DNA of 64,000 bases from Diphasiastrum complanatum (taxonomy: Eukaryota; Streptophyta; Lycopodiopsida; Lycopodiales; Lycopodiaceae). The DNA lies in assembly GCA_029204225.1 (NCBI GenBank), contig CM055097.1, forward strand, positions 30,951,599 to 31,015,598. The letters run 5' to 3'. Both the position numbers and the translations under genes were made by a program. Below are positions 1 to 11,299 of the stretch, piece after piece. Each line of letters begins with the position of its first letter. The first letter of the stretch is position 1. The notes beneath the pieces are model-generated. The model did not search any database and was not told where the DNA came from. It saw only the letters and a list, made by a program, of their open reading frames with translations.

Positions 1-429
1 GAGAATTTTCATGGCTCCACTCAAATCGGTCGAATGAGAACTTTCACAAGAAAAATGCTAGAGCTTGTCGCCAAAGACGATCTAAACCGTAACGTAAATG
101 GCCGGGAGGGACATTCCCTGGATCGCAGTGCTGCCTACGATTCGCCATCATTTACAGTTGCAGAGAAGCAGGCAAGTGCGTCTTTGCACTTCGAAGCAAC
201 AGAAGATTCCAAAATTTTTATTCCAAATGGTCTGGATAAATATCTGGCTCATGATGAATCAGCCAAACGGATTTTATTTCCTGACAATCCATCGTCAAAG
301 CTGGAGTCACAATCTTCACCTCGACCCACATCTGAATTTGAAGTTGACGAAAGGCTAGTACCAACTGGTCCTGATCCTTTGCACCACAGCACAAATCCTC
401 AATACAGAATACCACCTCAACTACCTTGA
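1..429 (+). CDS. CLE (CLV3/ESR-related) peptide precursor, 5' end outside window
   Basis: The frame is open from base 1 and ends at a stop at 427-429. The first ATG (34) is probably internal, because no hydrophobic signal peptide follows it, so the true start and signal peptide should lie upstream of the window. Near the C-terminus, at 352-387, the protein carries the dodecapeptide RLVPTGPDPLHH. This fits the R-type CLE consensus R-x-V-P-[ST]-G-P-[ND]-P-L-H-[HN] at every position and is close to the CLV3 peptide. It is preceded by an acidic residue pair (DE) and followed by a 13-residue tail. The region before it is Ser/Pro/Asp/Glu-rich and variable in character, as in CLE pro-domains. CLE peptides are secreted, cut out, and perceived by leucine-rich-repeat receptor kinases to control meristem or vascular cell fate. 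Which CLE subgroup this is, and its receptor, cannot be told from here. At 142 or more residues the precursor is long for the family. Confidence 0.85.
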   Translation, partial: ENFHGSTQIGRMRTFTRKMLELVAKDDLNRNVNGREGHSLDRSAAYDSPSFTVAEKQASASLHFEATEDSKIFIPNGLDKYLAHDESAKRILFPDNPSSKLESQSSPRPTSEFEVDERLVPTGPDPLHHSTNPQYRIPPQLP

Positions 430-516
430 CTGCAAGCAGTAAATTTTTTTTGCATGTCCTTACTTTTTTTATTTTATATTAGATCAGTAAGAGGATCAGG
501 ATGACATCAAGCTTAG

Positions 517-522
517 AATAAA
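517..522 (+). promoter_or_regulatory. Probable poly(A) signal of the CLE gene
   Basis: A canonical AATAAA hexamer lies 88 bases after the CLE stop codon. A T-rich stretch at about 445-480 precedes it, which would suit a plant far-upstream element. This is inferred from position and motif only. Confidence 0.5.
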
Positions 523-2060
523 TTTTGGTGCAAAAAAATTCACTTTGCAAAGCCTTTTTAGCGGCAGACGTTCCTCAAAGGAGTATGGTCGCGCTCGTTC
601 GAGCTTTGGATGGTGAGGCTATGGTGTAGCCAGTTATAGTTTATACTTTATAAAGCTAGGTGGATCTGGCTGAGTAACTGCGTAAGCAAATACTAAGTTA
701 TATAGCTCATTACAAATTTCTCTTAGAATGAATCTGCAAGCTTCTCAGAGAAGTCTTTTTTGTCCTATAATCATGTTGAATTACTTTGTAGCAAGCTTTG
801 ATGGAGATAATCCAAATATCTTTATCGTTATCTGCTGAATCTGTCTAATTTTTGTGGGTATCAAAATACTCTAGGCGGCTTTTGAATTCTTCTCCTTTTT
901 GCATGCAACCTCAGAACATAAAGTAGGAACAAAGTTCGCACGATGTGAAGCATGTTCAATCTCATCATCTACTTCTTTAATCTAGAAAGCTAACTTATTG
1001 AAGTCAAGTAAGAACACATGATCACGGCCAACTTGCAAAAGGAATACATCCAGATCAGAATCGGCCTATGCAAAGCATTTTTTATCTTTTTGCTGGCGTT
1101 GAACAAAACCACATTGAGCTCTGACGGTGTTCTGCTTGATTGATATGGTTTTGGAGTTTCGTTCATACACTACTATCTATTCTATAATATATACATGCAA
1201 GCGACGAAATTTTCAGATGAAGAGTGCTTAGATCTTTGTCGAAAGGTGTATAATCCCATACTCAATTGATTTTGTTCTAAGACCAAAAACAAAACAAGAT
1301 ATCACCGTTGATCCTCTTAATGCAGCTCGTCATGAATTCAGTTGACATAGATTTATATGTGTTAGTGCATTACCGTTATAACAGCATATTGCTTCTGTAA
1401 CCTGTTCTCGAAATTGCAATCAATTGCAGCAGGCAAATCAGGCTACCATTTTCTCATTTTCTTGAGATGCTTATTGCAGCATCTGTGAGCACCCAACATG
1501 GCATGATCTGCAAGCAGTTCGTTTATCACTCTCGGAGAATGTCTGGAGGGATCTCAGCGACTGACTCAAAATCATATAAAAAAAGTGAAACATTGTTTGA
1601 GATAGATCCTATAAAAACTAAGGAGTGCGCATGGCTTAATGGAAAATCCAAAATGAGATGAAAAGTTTGAAATGTGACCGTTTTGTTGTGGGTTATCAGT
1701 CTGTAACTTGTTGAGGTCTTGAAAAAATGTTGTGTGTTTCAGTTAGCCGCTTGCTTCGGTGTATATTGAAATAAGAAAAGTATGAGGTTGTATCTAGCCA
1801 TGAAGATCATGCCCTTGGAGAGAGCACACCAATTACAGCTTGATTGTAGGTATCGCATCATCGTGTATTTCGAAGTCAATGTGACGAACTTGAATGGTGA
1901 AGCTATTCACATACGTAAAGTGATATTACTATTTTTAGAGATGAATGAACCCACTAACGCTGGAATGTGCTTGCATTGTGATAAAAAAATGGGACACATT
2001 ACTTTATGTGAGCACCACCATTTCCTTTGTAAAAATTTAAAAAATGATTTTACAAAAATG
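523..2060. other. Intergenic sequence, nothing recognised
   Basis: This is AT-rich single-copy-looking sequence. Short open frames exist (for example 1,467-1,661 and 1,782-2,084 on +), but none shows a recognisable domain, splice structure or composition that sets it apart from chance. Confidence 0.5.
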
Positions 2061-2430
2061 CAATGTTCACTTTTTTATTTTTAAAATTTTTTACAAAATT
2101 TAAATTTATTATTTTTAAAAGTCATGTTTCTAAAAATAAAAGAGATAAAAAATTAAAACCAGCAGGTATTTACGACAGGGAAGGCCCACGGACGAGGGCC
2201 TTCCGCATTTGGAGACACCCTGGGGCTGCCGCCCTCGGGCGCCTCAATGTTCACTTTTTTAATTTTAAAAAGTTTTACAAAATTTAAATTTACTATTTTT
2301 AAAAGTCATGTTTTTAAAAATAAAAGAGATAAAAAAATATAAACCAGCACGTATTTACGACGGGGAAGGCCCACGGGCGAGGGCCTTCCGCATTTGGAGA
2401 CACCCTGGGGCTGCCGCCCTCAGGCGCCTC
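2061..2430. repeat. Tandem pair of ~185-bp units with a GC-rich core
   Basis: Two head-to-tail copies lie at 2,061-2,244 and 2,245-2,430. Each begins with a very AT-rich half and ends with a GC-rich half. The GC-rich half contains an inverted repeat (GGAAGGCCC ... GGGCCTTCC) that could form a hairpin, followed by a run ending GGCGCCTC. The copies differ at only a few per cent of positions. No coding function is apparent. Confidence 0.85.
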
Positions 2431-3770
2431 AAAACGCAGAAGGCCCCCCCTCCCCTCTTATGTTGTGAGCACATATATTTACTCTCCTCAACCTGGAACT
2501 TTGCACAATACTTGAAAGGATTAAAAGCTACATCTAAACCTATGAGAGACTAAAACAAGATCATCAATGTGATATCCCACGAAGGGCCTGACCAAATGGT
2601 GAGATTTTTTCAGAATTTATAAAAATAATTAGTATGTCATTGAGTGAAAGTTGGGTGAAACTTGATTAGTGATTTTCAAGTCCAAGTTATCTTAGAGCTA
2701 TGCCATCCTGATTGACATTTTTCTGTCCTCGTTTAGAAGTTCGAACTTCATTCAAGTTGCAAATGTGGGTAGGGATATGAAATTTCTAAAAAAATAGTAA
2801 ACTACTTTGTGAATGCAACCTCATAAACTGGCCATGTGCACGCGTGTGGGCCGTGCGTTGGGATCCCAGCCCCAACCATCTAGCCACCCACTTATCTGCT
2901 TGATCCCAAAAGGGCTGGTACCAGGGACGAGATAATGTGCAACCACTTCTTAAATGGAATAGAATCCAAGGACCCTTACTGCTTATGGGACAATGATGGA
3001 GAACGAACATGCGCTCAAGCACCTTCACGCATGCAAGTATGCACACGAGCCTCCTATGCATGGCTTGACAAACTATTATGCCAATAATTGGTTCCTAAAT
3101 TTTTCTTTTTTCTCTTGTATGTAGCTAGTAATGTTAACCACTATTTTATTCATCATTACATATTCATAATTTTCTATGACATTATCTTTATGCAATCTAA
3201 TCTAGTCCATTGTGAAGAATTAAGTTGATAATCGTGTTGATTATTGATGCAAAACAGAATCTACTACCATGTAATATAATAATATTGATATTGGTAGATG
3301 CTTATTAGCTTTGTCGTGATAATGATAGCTTATCACTATAATTGTGATGATTTTTTAGAAGTTTAGGTGTCACTCTTAGATGATGATGATGATTATTATT
3401 ATTCTAATGTTTTAAAAGGCAATCTTTGTTTATATTTTCAACAATATCAATGTCGTGCGTGAGTCAAGCTTCTTGTCATGTATCAATCGCTGTATTAAAT
3501 TATAGAATAGCTTTGAAATTGTATTTGCAATAAATGTTTGATGAATTTGCATTTTGTGGTAAAGCTGGATCAAAGAGCCATGAGACCTTTGTGAGTAAAG
3601 TTATTTCAAATGGAAGGGAATATAATATGAAGTTGCAGCTTGTTTGAAAGTATCAACTGTTACTAATTGCACCATCATCCTTGAGTACACAACCTCAAAA
3701 CAATTGAGATTGCAAAATTTAAAAAAGCAAAATAAGATATTGAGATTGCAAAAACATAAATAACATATTG
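2431..3770. other. Intergenic AT-rich sequence
   Basis: I see no gene here. A short ATT/GAT trinucleotide-like run occurs near 3,380-3,405. Open frames on either strand are short and unlike known proteins. Confidence 0.5.
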
Positions 3771-5090
3771 AATAGATGCATCCAATGCTTTTTTAATGGT
3801 TATCTTGAGGAGAAGATTTATATGGAACAACCTCAAGGATTCATCAAGGATGAGCCAAAGTGTGCTTGCTCTTCAAAAGTCTTTATGGACTAAAACAAGC
3901 ACCAAGATCATGGTATTCAAGACTCAACACTTTTCTTATCTCACTAGGATTTGTCCTTAGTGACTATGATCCTTTCATTTTATTTAAAGCTTGTTGATAG
4001 TACTATTGTCATTCTTCTAATCTATGTTGATGACATTATTCTTTGTGGAAGTTGTATCATGCTAGTTAAAGAAACTAAGCTAGCACTTGGAAGTGAGTTT
4101 AAAATGCAAGATCTAGGATCCATTACATACTAGGTCTAGAGATTGACTTTCATGATGATTATGTTTTTATATGTCAATCTAGATATGCTCATTCTATGCT
4201 GAAAAAATTCCATATCAAAAATTCTAAGAGCATAGATACTCCAATGGAGTAAGTTTTGAAAGATCCTAATAAAGGTGATGAAAGATCCTTCGAGGACATC
4301 ACACTTTTTAGGAGTCTTATAGGCTCCTTAATTTGGCTTACCATTACTAGTCCTGATTTGAGTTTTTGTGTGCAACTTTGGTCACTCATCAAATCTAACT
4401 TTGACACTTAGAGAGAGAACCTAACTAGCTCGAGCTACATCATAATTAACTTTTGGCCTAATGACCTCTAAAGCCAAAAAGTTATGCAAAATCCCAAGAT
4501 CCATCATTGAAAGATGGCCAAGAGGATTCTAAGAGATGTATCTTCATCTTGTAATTATGGTCTACTTTATAAAAGCGAAGATCTATCCATTGTTGGCTAC
4601 TCGGATTCGGATTTTGCAAGTGATAAGATGGATTGAACGTCTATTAGTGCATACACTATATTTCTTGGATGCAATCTAATATCTTGGCTTTCCAAAAAGC
4701 AAGATACTATATCTCTTTCTTCATGTGAGGCTGAGTACAAACAACTCACCACAACTACCAAAGAGGTGCTTTGGATCAAGAGATTATTATTGGAGCTAAA
4801 GTGCATCAAGGAGCATGATCTACCAATGATCAACTGTGACAATATTTCGGCCCAAGCCCTTGCCAATAATCCCATATTTCATGCAAGGAGCAAGCACATA
4901 GAAGTGGCACATCACTTTGTGAGAGAAAAGCTTATTGGAGGGGAAATCTATTTGGAGCATGTCAACACATCATGTATTGCCGATCTACTCACCAAGCCTT
5001 TGAGCAGGAGTGCCTTCATCAAGCATAGATCCAATCGGAGTAAGCTCAAGATCAATGCTTAATCTTCAATAGATAACTTTTTAGGAGGAG
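3770..5090 (+). mobile_element. Ty1/copia fossil: reverse transcriptase and RNase H part
   Basis: The translated remains resemble the copia RT (YxEQPQGF and [11 protein letters not shown]-like stretches near 3,820-3,910, and YVDDI near 4,030) and then RNase H to about 5,060, with the LTKPLSR-like end typical of copia pol. A purine tract (AGGAGGAG) follows at 5,083-5,090, where the 3' LTR would begin. The element is broken in several places and only the 3' part of pol is present. It is an old insertion. Confidence 0.85.
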
Positions 5091-5770
5091 TGCGAGAAAT
5101 GCAAAAAGGTTATCTATGTCAGTTATAGGGGTCTTATACTTTTTTGTATCAAGCATCTTGGTTTGGGATGTTGATAGGGTCAAATTTTGGCATAGATGCA
5201 AATTGTCCAATTACACATGTAATGCCACTATTGAGCCAAAGTAATGTAGGAGGCAAAACTCAAGCTAAGGATTGTAGACAAGTGTAATGCTTTTGTTTGA
5301 TGAAGTTTTAGAGGTCCAATAGGACTTAGAGGTGGAACGATGAATGGTCCAATAGAATTTGAGATATGCTTGAGAATGGTCCAATATAATCAAGAGGTGA
5401 ATGGATCAATGGTCCAATAGGATTAAGAGGTGGCAAAAGTGTGGTCCAATCATGTTTGAGCATTGTATTAGCTCATGGATCTATAGTATCATTGTACTTC
5501 TCATTTTGATCTAATTGATTTGGTGATCTTGAGAGATTTTGAGTCTAAGTGTTTTCTAGATTTCTCTCTCTACCCGAGAGCCATTGGTAGGATTCTCTCT
5601 CTACCTAAGGAGAGGACCTTGATTTTACTTAGTTTTATTTTGGAAGACTTCCATAATACCATGAAGCTGGTTGATCTATTAGGCGAGGTGTTCAAACACG
5701 GGAACAACATTGATAAGATCAAACCTTATTACTTCTAAAGAGGGGCAAAGATTTACTTGTACAGTGTATA
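5091..5770 (+). repeat. Probable 3' LTR of the preceding copia fossil, with a 33-bp minisatellite
   Basis: The sequence begins with TG directly after the purine tract, as an LTR should. The right edge is not defined because no partner LTR was found. It contains five degenerate repeats of about 33 bp centred on GGTCCAAT (at 5,313, 5,346, 5,378, 5,411 and 5,443). Confidence 0.5.
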
Positions 5771-5849
5771 ATATCGTTGTGTTTTATTTTTAGGATTGGA
5801 AAAAGAGACGAAAAGAAAAAAAGAAAAAAAAAACCCAAACGACTAGTGG

Positions 5850-7680
5850 ATGAGACATGGATATGACAAACAGGGAAACCTATAACGAACAAGATCGAAA
5901 CAACAACGAGATGGATGAATGTTCTAGTTTATCTCTACCTATGGCAGAGATTATACAAACCAAGGTGAGAAGTTTTACTATGGATACAGGATCCAAGGAT
6001 GCTAGGATAGATTCAAAATTGATGTGGGAATGGGACAATCAAGATGACTTGTCCTACTTATCTTTTATGTGGGAACTTAAGTTAGTGTAAAGAGCTATGA
6101 TAGATTGTGAGTACGACAGCCCTTGTCGGTCTCACTATGACGATAATAGTATCTATTTTGATATAAATATCATAGGTGAAAGAACCTTGGATGAAATTTC
6201 AAAAGCAGTCCTTGTCAGAAAGACAGTGTATGCCTACTTTCAACCTGCCAAGCAAAGTGTACCCATAAGATTGCAACACAAGAGAGTGGATTCAACACCT
6301 ATCTGAGATGGGATGGAAAAGACCTTGCAAGCTTTGTCAAGAAGATAACGAACCTATTCCTATCACTACACAATGTTGGAGCATAACATTGGAGTAGTCT
6401 CAAAAGAGAAGTAGCTTAGTTACCTGCTATGCTCCTTATCACAATCGTTCCAGACAACCTGGACATTGTTAGCTAAAGGTCCTACTATGACCTTCGACAA
6501 GGCAGTCTTTGACATCAAGGAGGAAGTTGAAGCCAGAGAACACTATGACAACAAGAGGCAGACCAAATCGAAAACCAACAGAAGTACTCAAGAAGATAGA
6601 TCAAAAGGGAGGAACAGACAGCAAGGCAATGACAAGAAGACATGCGACAATGCAAATGTGACGACCACACAATGGATAAATGTTGGTTGAACCCAAAGAT
6701 TGAGTGCGTACATTGTCAGAAGAAAGGTCATGTAGCCATGGATTGCTACGACAATCCAAGAAACAAGAAGACACAAAGTAAGAAGGAAAGCACAAATAGC
6801 ACATCATAGGAGTCTGAATCCTCAAAGATGGCTGAAGACCGAGTTAGCAGAAGTTCTATTGCTTATCTATGCATTGATGTATGTGCTACATCACAATCTG
6901 ATATTCAAGACATAGTTCTTGACTCAAGAGCTATATCGCACTTTGTGATGACAAGGTAGATAATCACCGACTTTCGACAAATCGACTGCTCCAGATACAT
7001 CGTTCTAGGAGAGGATCACGACACGAGGTGAGCGGCACTAGAGTACTTTGGCTCAACACCAATGGCAGAGACAGAAGACTAGACGACATCTTGTATGTGT
7101 CGACACTATAGAAAGATCTACTATTAGTTGCAATGATAGCAGATGCAGGCATGTGTGTGACATTCACAGATCAAACATGCAATGTAATTGATGGCAACTC
7201 CAGTACACTCATCACGCAAGGGAGTCCTTGCATGGTGGATAGGTCCTTAAATTCAAGACCTCCGAGATAGAGGCCGACAAAGAAGTGGACAAAATACCTG
7301 CATTGGGAGAGCAGCCGACATGGAGAATTACCATTTTTGAGAAAAATCTGAAACCAATCAGGAGTTATGTGGCCAATTGCAAGTAGATCCTTATTATGTG
7401 CCAATGCCGAAAAGGATTATATGGAAAGATTTGGGATTGGCTATGGACAAGATCACAATCCATATGCCCAATTGGCCAATCATCCATCAGCCCTATAGTT
7501 GGACAATATTAGTGGATTTTCACCGGGATTTACAAGCATACCAGCGAGAGTATGTCCACTCTCTAGATCCGACAGTGCGACAATCGACACTGTTTGCAAA
7601 AGATCTAACTCTGTTGGCATCAGTGGCAACCACGAGCAACCGACAGGAATGGCCACCAGATCCCTATGGTTATTATTGAA
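5850..7680 (+). mobile_element. Copia-type gag/protease fossil
   Basis: At 6,640-6,770 the translation shows two CCHC-like zinc knuckles (a C-x-C-x5-6-C pattern and then CVHCQKKGHVAMDC), preceded by a basic, Asn/Lys/Arg-rich gag tail. A degenerate retroviral-type protease region follows near 6,915-6,950. The rest to about 7,680 has no clear domain. It is a badly decayed fragment with many breaks. Confidence 0.6.
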
Positions 7681-7689
7681 AATTTGGCA

Positions 7690-8176
7690 AGTCCATGTTC
7701 TTGCTGATCACCGTCAGCAGTTTGTTTTTCCCATACTGAACACTTAGAATTATTTCTGACATTCATTTCTCATCGTGAGGAGTTAGATTTTTTTATCAGA
7801 TGTATGCCATTGTGCTCTTGCCTTAGATTTTTCAAGCATACTGTTCTTTTATACATAATGTTATAGGTGTGTAGATGAATAAGGTGGATGTGCTGTCTGT
7901 AGGAGATCGTGGGTGGCTGCAGTCGTTGTCCAATCTGTTAGCGCAGCTGCATGGGGTGAGCGTGAAAAGGATGCGATGTCAGCCTTTACTGAGGTGAACG
8001 TTGGTTGTCACCTGAACACGTGTAAAAAACACAGTGTCGCGATTACTTCGTCTTTTCTTTGCCTATGAGAATTTGCATGTTACTATGCAGACTGCGCGAC
8101 AATGCGAGTACATATGCAGCATGAATGGAGACAAATTAAAGTAGGATTTAGGAGAGTAGAGGAAATAAATCCAACA
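7690..8176 (-). repeat. Solo or partial copia LTR, minus orientation
   Basis: Read on the minus strand from 8,176, it starts TGTTGGATTTAT and matches the LTR that starts at 24,923 on +, over several blocks (the start, the GCGACACTGT block, and the CCACCCACGATCTCCTAC block). No adjoining pol or gag of the same orientation is visible. The left edge is approximate. Confidence 0.75.
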
Positions 8177-8179
8177 TTT

Positions 8180-9165
8180 GGTACTAATATCATAAAGGCA
8201 TTGACATTGTGTATTCCAATGATGCTTCTTTTTTAGTGGTATCTTAACTTTGCAACACATTCACTTTTGACACTCTTCCATATGACAGATATCGATTTCA
8301 TTCCGTCTTTTGGTGATATCTGTCAAGTGATCCGAAGGGGAATTTTGAGTTATTATTTTTATTCTCCTGAGTTATATCACTATCTATACCCTAGTGACAT
8401 CTCGATTAGGTTGCAGCATTGTGGGGAATGTAGCTATTTTGAGATCCATGAACTCACTTTGATAGAATTTGGTGCATGATTGATGCTTTATCCACCTGCT
8501 ATGTAGAAGTAACACAACCCTCGCTAGAAGTCCCAGTACAGTCACCAGGTCCAGCCAATAGTACTAATGCTTGAAATAACTATGGAAGAGATCTTCGATG
8601 AGAGTATGATTGGATAGCAGTTCTAGAACTCCATAGGCAAGTGAGATATGAATGAAATTAAGAATGATCATATACTCCTTCATCAGCTATATCTCTAGAG
8701 GCTTGGAAACCCTCTATTAGTTGTGAAGGCATGGTTTGGTTGATAACACATGTCATGGATCGCCAGTCTAGAATCAATTTTGAGACATGTACAACCATCC
8801 TCGTAGCAGCATGATATTGAAAATGCTGCACCCTGTTAAGTTATTCCCTCCTCTATGTTGATCCCACGGTGAGGAAAAAGCCTAACAAATATGGACCCAA
8901 AAAGTTTGAAAATCTATCCTCTGATCATGTGATGTCAACCCAGAACACACAAAATAAAACAAGGACTATAAGCAAGAAAATCGAGATTCACACTAAAAGA
9001 GGAGTATTAAAAATAACTAGAGAATGCAAAATAATAAAAAATAGTAAATAAGAAATAAAAAAATAAAGAATAAATAAATAAATAAGATAAATTATATATT
9101 TAAAATGATTAAATAGAGTCAACAAAAAAATAACTCTTTGTAATACTGCCGTAGGAGTATTCCGT
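8180..9165. other. Unassigned sequence between fossils
   Basis: No gene or recognisable element is visible. From about 9,000 to 9,130 the sequence is A-rich low complexity. Confidence 0.5.
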
Positions 9166-9169
9166 CAAG

Positions 9170-10470
9170 CGTCTCTAATTGTACAGCTCTATTGGGGAAG
9201 ATTTATTAATGACGTATGGTCCTTCACTTCTGAATTTCAATTTCCTAGGGTGCTTCTTGGAGGTATTAAAAAGCACCTTGTCACCTTTATGTAGGTCTTT
9301 ATTGCGCAGGTGTCTATCATGCCAAGCATTTTGGTGACGTTTATTAACGAGTTGTGTGTGATGAGAGATGAGTCGAGTCTCACACGATTGAGCTAAAGTA
9401 AATAGCTTGTTTTGAACCTCTTGTTCAATCGCAACTTTCTCACATAGATCATTAGAGAAGGTTTGCATTACTCACAAAGAAGGTACTAAAAATTCAACAT
9501 GCATGACTGCCTCTTGACCATAAATGAGATGGACCCATCTAGTTACTTTCTTTGGAGTGGTACGGTATGCCCAGAAAATCGAGAATAGCTGGTTTTCCAA
9601 TCTGATCTACTCATCTTGACTATTTTAGAATCTTGTAGATTGTCTTGCTAGTGGATTCTGCTTGGCCATTACACCAAGGATAGTACGGAGTACTTTTTTG
9701 ATGAACAATAAGGTAATGAAGCAAAAGATTATCAGCCACTTCATTTAAGAAGTGCAATCCTCTATCACTAACAAGCTCGATAGGACAGCCAAACAGATAG
9801 TGTTGTTTTCTTAAAGAAAAAGGACGACAATTTATGCATTGGCGTCCTTTGTTGCTCTAGCCTCAACCCATTTAGTAGCATAATCGGTGGCAATAAGAAT
9901 ACAACGGGATTGAGTATTTTTTGTAAGCGGTGTGAAGTTGGCTTTAGCTATCTTTTTCGCTCTTTGGCAAACATCATAGATTTTTATAATAGCATATGTA
10001 TCTTTAAACAAGGATGGCCACCATAACCTTGCACAGAGTATGATCTTGGCAGTTGCTTCTGCAAAGAAGTGACCGCCACCAATACCTTCATGCGCCTGAG
10101 ACATAATAGGGTGTATCTCATACTCATAAGCACATAATAATTCCGTCAGCACCCCTTTAATATAATTGTCTGGCGATAAGTTGGAAGGGTGCCACTTTTA
10201 TTAAAAAAAATTGCTTGTCTACTAGATTGAGCCCATCTCTCATGCGTCCAGTGGTAAGGAACTGAGTTATTTCCTCAACCTAAAGTGGTGTGGCATCAAT
10301 TTGAAAAAGACAAGCATCAGGTAGATCATCGTTTACTAGTGCATCGACTTTTTCGGCGCTTTTTTTTTACAACAACACAGAAGGTAAATTCTTCGAAAAT
10401 TAATAGCCATTGAGCTATTCTTCTGATTTTACAAGACTTATTTACAATATATAATAGTATACATATATAT
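9170..10470 (-). mobile_element. Ty3/gypsy fossil: RNase H end and integrase
   Basis: On the minus strand, short pieces resemble the RNase H end (about 10,380-10,470), the integrase zinc-binding and core start (9,832-10,152, with GGGHF and ATDYATKWVEA), and the integrase C-terminal part (9,175-9,468, with WHDRHLRNKDLHKGD). They follow the order expected of gypsy pol and resemble the element at 13,566-17,597. The fossil is broken in several places. Confidence 0.8.
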
Positions 10471-10900
10471 ATACACACACACACTAGTAAAGAGTGCCCA
10501 TCGTTGATGGACATTGGACGGCCGACGATCTAGGCTGATAATTTAGCGGGTATGCCCCTCATTGACGGGCAGCCGACGATCTGGGTGATGGGCGGTCCTA
10601 ACGTGGTCTAAAATGGTGGGTAAGCCCGTCGATGATGGGCGGTTTACAATTTGGGTTACGGCCAATGGATTGGGTATGTCCCTCGTTGATGGATGCCGAC
10701 GAGATCTGGATGACAGCCGATGATTTGGATGGTGGTTGATGGTTTAGGAGGAAAGCCAATAGTCATTTACGGGTGGCCCACTATTCAAAGTAATATGTTA
10801 GGCCTGTCGTTGACGGACGACCTACTATTCAAAGTAATATGTTGTTCATGCATGTGTTTATGTGTGTGTGTGTGTGTGTATGTGCATACATGCGTGTGTG
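10455..10900. repeat. Imperfect minisatellite region after a (TA/CA) run
   Basis: A short ATATAT/ACACAC run at about 10,455-10,487 is followed by degenerate repeats built on a GGGTATGCCCxTCxTTGAxGG motif, at about 10,493, 10,550, 10,620, 10,675 and 10,797. These alternate with CCGACGATCTGG-like segments. The period is irregular, about 50-125 bp. Confidence 0.6.
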
Positions 10901-11260
10901 CAGATATTTGCTTTTAGGTGTGTAGAGTGTGTGTGTGTGTGCATATTTTGTATGCATGTGTTTCAAATGTCTGTTAACGGGTGGCCCACAATTCAAAGTG
11001 AATGTGTTATTCATGCATGTGGTATGTATGTGTGTTTGCGTACATGTGTGAGGATGTTTTCTTTTAGGTTTGTATGTGACGGGTGTGTGTGTGGGGGGGT
11101 TCATATTTGATGTGTGTATGTGTGCATGCATATTTGATTTGTGTATATAGGCATGCATATGTATGTGTGTGCATATTCAGTGTGTTTACAATTCTATGTT
11201 TATGTTTGTGTGCATGAAAGTGTGTTTGTGTATGTGTGTGTACATTTGTGCATTTTGTTT
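10859..11260. repeat. (TG/CA)-rich microsatellite field
   Basis: The tract consists of TGTGTG and TGCATG runs interrupted by short unique pieces such as a repeated GGGTGGCCCAC segment. The overlapping open frames on both strands are a product of low complexity and are not genes. Confidence 0.85.
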
Positions 11261-11299
11261 GACAAAATCTTGGACAAAGAATAGGTTTTACAAAATTTT

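Noticed and set aside
1782-2084. 100-codon frame with several Cys/His near its end (CLHCDKKMGHITLC)
   Set aside because: It vaguely looks like a zinc knuckle, but spacing and surroundings fit no family, and its end runs into the tandem repeat.
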